Assembly (NCBI RefSeq): GCF_030489605.1 | Contig: NZ_JAUKFY010000004.1 | Coordinates: 1 to 64,000, forward strand | From: Brevibacillus laterosporus | GTDB lineage: Bacteria; Bacillota; Bacilli; Brevibacillales; Brevibacillaceae | Direction: 5' to 3' | Length of the DNA stretch: 64,000 nt | Shown here: piece by piece, positions 35,609-44,200 of the stretch | How positions within the stretch are numbered: position 1 is the first letter of the stretch | Layout of the letters: every line of letters begins with the position of its first letter | Program-made: the position numbers and the translations under genes | Notes under the pieces: generated by a model | Seen by the model: the letters and a program-made list of their open reading frames with translations, nothing else | The model's database searches: none | What the model was told of the DNA's origin: nothing

Positions 35609-38600
35609 TTAAAAATCGAATTCTTCATCCTCAAAGGCATCTGGTAGATCTGAGGAATTACGCTCATCTGAGTTGCTTCTAAGCTCAAAACTAGCGATTG
35701 TCTTGTCGAGGCGAGCTGGGATTTGCTTTAAGATTTGCAAATATGCTTGCCCCAAGTCCTCCGCCGTTTCTCTTTTGAACAAGTTACTTGAATAGTACAG
35801 ATCAAATAACAGTCCCTCTTCAGGCCTCTCAACAGCAATGATGGATAAATCCATTTTGGAGGTAGTATCCGCAAAGTCATAGGCTATATAAGTTAATTCT
35901 TCTGACTCTATCCTTGCTTGGTTCATATTTTGTAAAGTAAGCATCGTTTGAAATAGCGGTGTTCGACTCGTATCTCTTGGGATTTTAAGTTTTTCTACTA
36001 GAGCATCAAAGGGATAATCTTGATGGTCGAACGCTTGAAGAGTTCGTATCTTTATTTCTGCAAAGAATTCCTCAAATGTTTTCGAAGCTTGAGGATAATT
36101 ACGCATTGCTAGGGTGTTAATAAACATCCCTACCACTCTTTCCAGATCAGCATGCTGTCTTCCCGCTACTGCGGTACCAACAACAATATCCTCCTGTCCC
36201 GTACATTTGTACAGCAATATATTATAGGCTGCTAACAGAAGCATATATAAGGTAGATTCACGATCTTGAGCGATTTGATAAAGTTCTTCACTTTCAGCCT
36301 TAGGAAGCGTAAAAGAAATTCGTCCTCCAGCATTTGTACGTATTGGAGGGCGCGGATAATCGGTCAGCAAGCGTAGAACCGGGGGCTGAACAGCGAACGT
36401 ATCGGCCCAATATAGTTCTTGTTTCTTTACCTGCTCAGAAGCAAACCATTGATTCTGCCAATGTGTGAAATCCTTGTATTGGATAGGTAATGGCAAAAGT
36501 TCCTTTCCTTTATATAAATCAATCAAATCCTCAATCAGGATTCCCATAGATATACCATCAGAAATGATATGGTGCATGTCCATGATCAAGAAATGACGCT
36601 CTGGGCCTAGTTCATATAAGCCGACGCGAAACAGAGGGGCCTGTGTTAAATGGAACGGTTTGATGAATTCTTGAATGACATCGCGAAGCTCATCCTCTTG
36701 TATCTTGCGCTGACTCATACGAAAGGTTACCTGTTTATGTATTCGTTGAACCTGCTCTTCTCCTTGCCACTCAAATGAGGTGCGGAGTGCTTCATGACGC
36801 TCGATTAGTTGAGTAAGAGCTGTTTCAAAACGTGCGGGATTGACTGCTCCTTCAATGATTACGCAAGTAGGAATGTTATAGCTTGTATCCCCTTGATTCA
36901 GCTCATCAACAATCAGCATTCTCCTTTGGGCAGCAGAAATGGGGTAATACGGACGCTCTTCCACTGGCTCCAATCGGTTTTGGATAAAGGCAGAGTCTCC
37001 AGACACTTCAATCAACTGCGCTAGTGACTCAACGGTAGGATGTTCAAAAATTTGTTTGACCGAAAGACTCACATTGAGTTCTTTGTACAGGATAGTGACC
37101 AGCGTCATTGCCTTTAGGGAATGACCTCCTATCCGAAAAAAATGATCCTGTATTCCGATTTTGTCTAGCTTCAAAATATCCTTCCAAATCCGTACCAATT
37201 CCTCTTGCAAAGGTGTTTTAGCAGCCTCATATGAAGTAGCTGAAGTAAGGTAATCTTTCAATTGAGCTAGGGATAATCTATTGATTTTCCCATTTGGAGT
37301 AAGCGGAAATTCAGGTAACTGCATAAATTGAGACGGAACCATATAATCTGGTAAATGGCTTTGAGCAAACTTGGAAATTTGATCAAGGGTTACTTCATTT
37401 TCTGAAACGAAATAAGCAACTAAATATTTGATCCCATCCTCGTCTGTTTTATCAAGAACAATCACTTCTCTCATGCCAGGGAATTGTAATAGTCTTGCTT
37501 CTATTTCTTCCAGCTCGATACGAAAACCTCGAATTTTTACCTGATGATCCATTCTCCCCATAAACTCCAGATCACCGCTTTTGAGCCAACGCATTAAATC
37601 ACCAGTTCGATAGACACGCGGGACACACAGGTGCGGTGTATCAATAAAAAGCTCTTTCGTCAGCTCTGGAGCGTTAAAGTACCCATTCCCCACTCCTTCC
37701 CCGCCAATACATAATTCACCCGGAATCCCCGGAGGAAGCAGTTGCAAATATTTATCTAAGATATAAAGCTTAACGTTATGGATTGGTTTGCCAACAGGAA
37801 CCGTAGTAATTTGCTGTAATTCCTCCTTGGTTAAGATATGGTATCCAGAAATATCTGTACACTCAGTTGGACCATATGTGTTAGATAACTCTGCTTTAAA
37901 ATGGGACGATTTGATCCAACGCTGTAGTTTAACCATGTTGATCGGTTCACCGCCAAGACTGATGTGGCGAATACTTCTTAGCTTAGCAAAATCATTGTCA
38001 ACATTTTCATCAAGTAAGGGATAAAATGCACTAGGAGCGCAGTTAATCGTGGTTATCTGCTCTCTCTCGATCACAGTAGACATCTGACGATAATCGAAAG
38101 GACCCGGGGAATAGATGATTAATCTTCCTCCAACTAGCAGCACGCTAAACAAATTTTTTTGCGCCAAATCAAAACTGTTGGGAGCAATCAGCAAAGCCCG
38201 TTCATTCTCGGAAAACGACAGCTTCTTGATATACCAGTATAAAAGATTAACAAACGAATGATGTCTAATCATAGCTCCTTTTGGATTCCCTGTAGAACCT
38301 GATGTATAGAGAACATACAGAATATCTTCAGGTCGATAAGGTAGGTTTACGTTTTCCCTAGGAGCAGTTGCTTTGGTTAAAATCTCTTCGATGATGAAAG
38401 TGCGAGCTTGTTCTTGTTTGCAGTTATGTTTATGTTTTTGTTGGGTTAGTATCACAGAGGCTTGAGAATGTGTTAATAAATAGTGGATTCGCTCTTTTGG
38501 ATAATCAGGATCGACTTGTAGATATGTCGCACCTGATTTAACAATACCAAGGATACCAATTAATAATTCAAGAGAACGTTCCACCATAAAACCAACTATT

Positions 38601-39568
38601 GTCCCCGCATTTACACCTTGTTCATGTAAAAACCACGCCACTTGATTCGCACGCTCATTTAATTCACGATAGGTTAATGTTTTCCCTTCGAATACCACAG
38701 CAATCCGATCAGGCGTCCGTTCTACCTGCTCTTCGAAAAGCTGGGATATTGATTTATCGCGTGGATAGTCAAAGCTACTCGCGTTAAAATCATAAAGTAA
38801 CTGACGACGATCAGCTTCATCTAAGAATGAGATTTCCAGTAAGCTTTTATCCGGTTCTCTCATCACTTCAGAGAGATAATTGTCAAGATGACGAACGATC
38901 ATTTGCATCCGATCATGACTATACAAACTGGCATTATATTCAAGGATGAGTTGTAGATTATCCTTTTTCTGAGAAAAGCTAAAGAGCGAGTCAGTTTTTA
39001 TTTGGCTTACACTGTTTTTCTCGTGGATGTCGTCTAGCATAATGCATGTATTACATAAAGGAAATATCCCATCTTCAACCTGCAATCCAGCTTTTTTCAT
39101 CACCTGGTAAAAAGGATAGTTGGAATTTTGGCTAGCTTCCTTGATGTTTTTACTCATTTGCATAAGTAACTGCTTAAACGTCATCTTATTTCGCTGTACC
39201 TGAATACGTAACGGTAGTAATTTATTAACGATTTTCAATTCTTGCTTTTGTTTAAAGACAGGTGTACTAAAAACAATATCATCTGCTTCGGTGTAGCGTG
39301 AAAGAAGATCTGCAAGAGCAGTCGCAAGAATCGTCAAGATTGCATATGGAGATTGATTTGCAATCATCCGAATTTTATTTGTGAGCTCTGCTGAAAACGA
39401 ATGAGTGATAACTCCCTTTCGAAATTCCTCCAGCGATGTACGTAAAAATTCAATCGGAAACGTAGAAAGCGCACTAATCCCGTTCATTTGATCTAGCCAG
39501 TATGCTTCTTCTTTTTCTAATTTTTCATGAGAGAGTATGAGATTTTCTGTGATTTTGCTAGTCGTCAT
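35609..39568 (-). CDS. NRPS-3: half-C, adenylation, thiolation, condensation
   Basis: Nonribosomal peptide synthetase, 1319 residues. Residues about 1-260 match only the C-terminal half of a condensation domain (starting EEAYWLDQM, no HHxxxDG). The A domain follows (YTSGSTGNPKG, NTYGPTECTD, RGFRIELEEIE, PNGKINRL) at about 265-770, then a T domain (IGGHSLKA, about 800), then a complete C domain (MHHIISDGIS, about 980) up to an acidic tail ending FEDEEFDF. There is no thioesterase. The specificity residues I read (D-L-K-N-I-L-T-D-I) match no code I know. AGGAGG precedes the ATG at 39568. It is the last gene of the operon, but its ends suggest it works second, between the hybrid and NRPS-1; alternatively its final C domain joins a free amine for release. 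Confidence 0.92.
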   Translation of the reverse strand: MTTSKITENLILSHEKLEKEEAYWLDQMNGISALSTFPIEFLRTSLEEFRKGVITHSFSAELTNKIRMIANQSPYAILTILATALADLLSRYTEADDIVFSTPVFKQKQELKIVNKLLPLRIQVQRNKMTFKQLLMQMSKNIKEASQNSNYPFYQVMKKAGLQVEDGIFPLCNTCIMLDDIHEKNSVSQIKTDSLFSFSQKKDNLQLILEYNASLYSHDRMQMIVRHLDNYLSEVMREPDKSLLEISFLDEADRRQLLYDFNASSFDYPRDKSISQLFEEQVERTPDRIAVVFEGKTLTYRELNERANQVAWFLHEQGVNAGTIVGFMVERSLELLIGILGIVKSGATYLQVDPDYPKERIHYLLTHSQASVILTQQKHKHNCKQEQARTFIIEEILTKATAPRENVNLPYRPEDILYVLYTSGSTGNPKGAMIRHHSFVNLLYWYIKKLSFSENERALLIAPNSFDLAQKNLFSVLLVGGRLIIYSPGPFDYRQMSTVIEREQITTINCAPSAFYPLLDENVDNDFAKLRSIRHISLGGEPINMVKLQRWIKSSHFKAELSNTYGPTECTDISGYHILTKEELQQITTVPVGKPIHNVKLYILDKYLQLLPPGIPGELCIGGEGVGNGYFNAPELTKELFIDTPHLCVPRVYRTGDLMRWLKSGDLEFMGRMDHQVKIRGFRIELEEIEARLLQFPGMREVIVLDKTDEDGIKYLVAYFVSENEVTLDQISKFAQSHLPDYMVPSQFMQLPEFPLTPNGKINRLSLAQLKDYLTSATSYEAAKTPLQEELVRIWKDILKLDKIGIQDHFFRIGGHSLKAMTLVTILYKELNVSLSVKQIFEHPTVESLAQLIEVSGDSAFIQNRLEPVEERPYYPISAAQRRMLIVDELNQGDTSYNIPTCVIIEGAVNPARFETALTQLIERHEALRTSFEWQGEEQVQRIHKQVTFRMSQRKIQEDELRDVIQEFIKPFHLTQAPLFRVGLYELGPERHFLIMDMHHIISDGISMGILIEDLIDLYKGKELLPLPIQYKDFTHWQNQWFASEQVKKQELYWADTFAVQPPVLRLLTDYPRPPIRTNAGGRISFTLPKAESEELYQIAQDRESTLYMLLLAAYNILLYKCTGQEDIVVGTAVAGRQHADLERVVGMFINTLAMRNYPQASKTFEEFFAEIKIRTLQAFDHQDYPFDALVEKLKIPRDTSRTPLFQTMLTLQNMNQARIESEELTYIAYDFADTTSKMDLSIIAVERPEEGLLFDLYYSSNLFKRETAEDLGQAYLQILKQIPARLDKTIASFELRSNSDERNSSDLPDAFEDEEFDF

Positions 39569-39614
39569 GAATGCAAGCCTCCTGGATGTAAAAGGTAGAT
39601 GATTCCTCTAGACG

Positions 39615-41216
39615 TTATAATCGTTGCATTTTCCAAGTGCCATGGAGATGAAAATAGGGAACCTGACCTTGCTCGTCAAGGTGAAATTGCACCGATTTAA
39701 AAGTATCACTGACAAATAAACCATGTTCCATTGGGATCAGAACATCTGTAACCCCATCCTCTTCCATGATAAGTTTATGATCCTGATACGTTACATGATA
39801 AACCCAGTCCGGAAATCCGTGGTGTGAATAAGTCCCACAGCAAGCTTCTAGTTCCTCTTGTGATAAAGACGCCCGATCATCTGGCAACATGTAACGGTGA
39901 CAGCGATTGTTATTGATCATAAGATACTGCACGCAACCGTCACTTTCCCTTATCACTTTCAGATTCAGCACATGATTGCCCTCTTCGTCATATCCCTGCA
40001 AAAAATCGCCTGTCCTTAGCTGTAGCCTAATAGGTTGGTTATTTAAGGTTAATAGCGACTGATCCTCCTTCGTAATTTCTATCAATCCTACGTTAGCGCC
40101 AAAGAAGGTTCCCGCGATGCCTGAGCATTCCTCGGCGTTATTACGATCTTTGAGAAGCTCTGCGGATGTTTTTGCTTGGACAAGCGGTAATTGCAATTGA
40201 TCGAACACGAGACGGATAATTTTTTCATGCGGAAAGGGACGATTATTAAGGATAATGACAGCACTCCCCGCCTCCGTGTTCATAACAAAATCACCACTAT
40301 AGCTGCTAATATCGCCAAAATGTCGGGAGATACGATGACCTGTCCCTGTTTCCTGCAAGAAAAATCCCAATCCAAACCCACTTTGATACGTGTTAAATAA
40401 TGGTGTGTTATATTCATGCATTTGCTGGACGTATTGGGCCTGAAGGAATTGTTTATCCAAATAGCATCCCTTATTCATATGTAAAAGGGCAAACGTAGCT
40501 AAATCTGTCACTGTTGACATAGCAAAAAAGGATGGATAATACGCTGTATTTTCTACAAAGCGGTGCAGGACACAAATCTGATCATCTTGTATATAATGCG
40601 GCAACGCCAGTGAATGGGTCATTGCAAACAGTGGATCATATGTGCTGCTGTTCATTTTTAGAGGAGCAAAGACTACTTCCTGAATTAAGGCGGCAAAAGC
40701 CTTTCCTGTAACCTCTTCTGCTACGCAGCCTGCCAGATTGTAATGAAAATTACTGTATGTATGAAGCTTTCCCGGCGGAGCCATCAATTTCATTTTAGAG
40801 AGCTCCTCAGAAACATGTCGCCGCAACCCATCTGATTCGCGACTTCCGAGATAATCTCCGCCGTTATTAAATCCTGCCGAATGGCTCAATAAAGTCCGAA
40901 GAGTTAACAAACCATTGTACGCCGGATTTTGAAGTGAAAACCAGGGAATGTAATTGATGATGGGAGTATCTAAATCAAGAAGTCCATCTTCTACTAATTT
41001 CATGATCAGCGTAGCGGTAAACAGCTTAGAAATCGAGCCTATACGAAATAATGTTTGTGGACTTACCGCTGCTCCCGAATCCTGCACACTAGTTACACCA
41101 AATCCCTTTGTATAAACTAATTCCTTATTATGAATGATGGCGATGGCCAAGCCCGGTACACGGGCCTGCTCCATTTCCATCATGATTTGATGCTCAAGCT
41201 CTTTTATACGCAGCAT
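39615..41216 (-). CDS. Beta-lactamase-fold serine hydrolase inside the NRPS operon
   Basis: A 533-residue serine hydrolase of the class C beta-lactamase/DD-peptidase family. The catalytic residues are present: SxxK in RIGSISKLF (about residue 60), YSN in HTYSNFHYN (about 156) and a third-box HFGD near 300. A C-terminal beta-rich domain of about 180 residues follows. It has no signal peptide or membrane segment, so it should be cytoplasmic, unlike the ClbP-type prodrug peptidases. Enzymes of this fold act as stand-alone release/cyclisation enzymes (PBP-type thioesterases) on assembly lines ending in D-residues. Since no thioesterase is encoded here and two synthetases end in E domains, release of the product is a plausible job; self-resistance by peptide cleavage is an alternative. 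AAAGGAG precedes the ATG at 41216. Confidence 0.88.
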   Translation of the reverse strand: MLRIKELEHQIMMEMEQARVPGLAIAIIHNKELVYTKGFGVTSVQDSGAAVSPQTLFRIGSISKLFTATLIMKLVEDGLLDLDTPIINYIPWFSLQNPAYNGLLTLRTLLSHSAGFNNGGDYLGSRESDGLRRHVSEELSKMKLMAPPGKLHTYSNFHYNLAGCVAEEVTGKAFAALIQEVVFAPLKMNSSTYDPLFAMTHSLALPHYIQDDQICVLHRFVENTAYYPSFFAMSTVTDLATFALLHMNKGCYLDKQFLQAQYVQQMHEYNTPLFNTYQSGFGLGFFLQETGTGHRISRHFGDISSYSGDFVMNTEAGSAVIILNNRPFPHEKIIRLVFDQLQLPLVQAKTSAELLKDRNNAEECSGIAGTFFGANVGLIEITKEDQSLLTLNNQPIRLQLRTGDFLQGYDEEGNHVLNLKVIRESDGCVQYLMINNNRCHRYMLPDDRASLSQEELEACCGTYSHHGFPDWVYHVTYQDHKLIMEEDGVTDVLIPMEHGLFVSDTFKSVQFHLDEQGQVPYFHLHGTWKMQRL

Positions 41217-41236
41217 ACAAATCGCTCCTTTTTTTT

Positions 41237-44200
41237 CTATAAATTCTCTAGATAATCAGCCAACTCTTCAATGGAAAGCGTATTATTCCCTACATCGCTT
41301 GGAGTGATTTCTTTTTCTTTCTTATTGAGACAATGATCGATAATGCCAAGCAAATATTTTTTGTATACATCAACAATATTTTGCACTGTACTAAAATCGT
41401 ACATGTTTTGGTTATATTCAAAGTGAAGCCGCAATGCACCATCCTGAATGATGCCAACAATTTCAAAATTGTACTGTCTTTGAACCCAGCGACCTAGGGT
41501 TGGACCTGTGCTAAAAGGTGAGATTGTAAAAGCATCGGTTGAGATATCCTGATCAAATTGCCCCAGGTAATTGAACATAATTTGCGGCTTTACATTTAGA
41601 TGGCTGACGGTCTCTATGTCAGCAGATGTTAAATAACGTAAGATGCCATAGCCAATTCCCTTATTCGGAACCTTGCGCAGATACTCTTTGGTATATTTAA
41701 TATGGTAGGCGATATCTGCATCTTTTGTTTCAAGCAACACAGGATAAAGAGAGGTAAACCAGCCAACCGTCCGCGAAATGTCTATATTCTCACTGATCGG
41801 CTCCCTACCATGGCCTTCTAAATGTATAAGAGCGTGATTTTCACCAGTCCACTCTCTCATCGTAAGAGCAAGTGCCGTTAACAATATGTCATTTATTTCT
41901 GTGTTGTAAGCATGGTGAACTTCCTTTAATAAATGGGTAGTCTCTTCCTGATTAAGATGCATGGTTAATGTCTTGCTATCCTGCATCCGATCATCAATGA
42001 CAATATGATCCTGTGGCAAGGATGCTATTGGTACGTTAGCCAGTTGCTCCCAATAAATAGATTCCTTTAGAATGGTTTGACTATTGGCATAAACATGAAG
42101 CTCTGTTGACCATTCTTTAAAGGAATCGGTTTTATCCTGAAAAGAAATTGCTTCTCCGTTTTGTGACTGTATATAACCGCTGGCAAGATCTTCAAGCAGA
42201 ATTCTCCAAGAGATTCCATCAACTACTAAATGATGAATCGCTATCAATAAATGATCACCCTGATCCGTTTTAAAGTGTCCAATCGCGATCAACGGACCTG
42301 CGCTAAGCTTAAATCCTGCCTGAAGATTCGTTGCTTCGGCTTCGATCATAGCTGGCGTCACATGCTTACCCCTGAAATCTAACACTCTATAATCAAACAG
42401 CCGATCTGTAAGTCCACGAATATTCTGTATAACTTGCTCCCCTTCCACATGAAACGTCATACGCAGGGCATCATGGTGTTCAACAAGCCGTGTAAATACC
42501 TTTTGGAGCAATAGCTCGTCCCAGCCTTGTTCCTGATGAAGCATGACTGCGTGATTGTAGTGATGGGCATCTGTTACATTTTGCTGAAAGAACCAATGCT
42601 GAATAGGTGTTAGACGTACGTTCCCCTCAACTAATTGGTTCGTTGTCCGTTTTGTTTTCATTTGTTTGACATGCATAGAAAGCTCTCTAATGGTTGGGTA
42701 CTTGAATAAATCATGAATTTGAATTTTGTATTGGTATTTCTGAATTAAGGAAGACACTTGTATCGCACGTATCGAATCTCCGCCTAGCGAAAAGAAATTG
42801 TCATGAACGCTTACATTATCGACACCTAGGACTTTTTGCCAAACAGCAACTAATGCATCCTCTTTATCATTGGAAGCCTCCACATATTCAACGCCCGTGT
42901 CTATCAAGATCCAATCTGCTGGTAAAGCACTCCGATCTATTTTGCCGTTTGGAGTTAAAGGCAATTGTTCCAGAGAAGCAAAATACGCAGGGATCATATA
43001 GCCAGGTAACCTCTCCGCAAGGAAACTGCGCAGTTGCGTTACATTTTTGTTTATTTTATTTGTTCCCGCACTCCAGACAATGTAGGCAACGAGTTGCTTA
43101 TCATCATGTTCATCCGTTTGAGTAGCAACCGCTGCTTCTGCAATATCTGGATGTTTAAGGATCGCTGTTTCAATCTCGCCTAGCTCCATGCGATAGCCAC
43201 GTATTTTGACCTGATAATCTTTCCGATCTATAAATTCAAGTGTTCCATCCGCTCGATATCGACCCAAATCACCTGTTTGGTACAATCGAGACTGCGGATC
43301 GGAAGAAAATGGATTCGGAATAAATTTCTCACTAGTCAAATTCTCTTGATTCCAGTAACCTTTCACGACTCCTTTTCCACCGATATAAATCTCACCGATC
43401 ACCCCAATCGGTAGAATATGATGATGCTCATCAAGAATAAAGATCTGGGTGTTAGCAACCGGTTTCCCAATGTAGGCAATTTGATCTGTCTTCGCTATCT
43501 GATGGATCGCCGACCAAATTGTTGTTTCAGTCGGGCCATACATGTTGTATATGCTTGCCTTGGTTTGCCTTTGCAGCTGATGCATTAAAGAAGCAGGGAA
43601 AGCCTCACCGCCCACCAGCAAAGTCGTAAGAGATTGTAAAAAATTCTGAGAGCCAGGATCAGCAGCAATCATCTTGAGCCGTGACGGTGTCGTTTGCATC
43701 ATGGTTATCGGACGGATGCTCGGAGTTGTATCGCTGGCTATAGCTTTAACCTCGCTTTTTCTAGCGTACTTATCCTTGAAAGCAGCTAAGTGATGCAAGC
43801 TTTGAACAACAGAAGCATGATCAATACCAAAGTCGAGTAAACAAGCGATTTCAGTCACACCAATATGATAGAGCTGCTCAACTAATTTATTGCAAGTTTC
43901 CGGTGTTCCAAGTAAGGTCGCCGTATTCCAATAGCGTTGAAAAGCGACTTCCAGAATTTGTTCAATATCCTCCTCTGATACGTTGCTCATATCCAGCATA
44001 TCTGTTCCGATATTCAGATTTTTAGCCAGATTACGTATCAAGCTAACACTAGATCTTAAATAGTCACAAAATGGTTTTTTTACTTTGTCATGTACATAAT
44101 CAAGATCATCATCAATAAAGGTATGCAGCATGAGTGACACCTTGAACAGCTTTGGATCATACCCATTCTCGCGGAGGGTCTCATGATAAAGACGAATATT

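Noticed and set aside
35609-39568. A thioesterase or reductase at the end of the last NRPS
   Set aside because: After the final C domain only a short acidic tail remains; there is no GxSxG or Rossmann motif.
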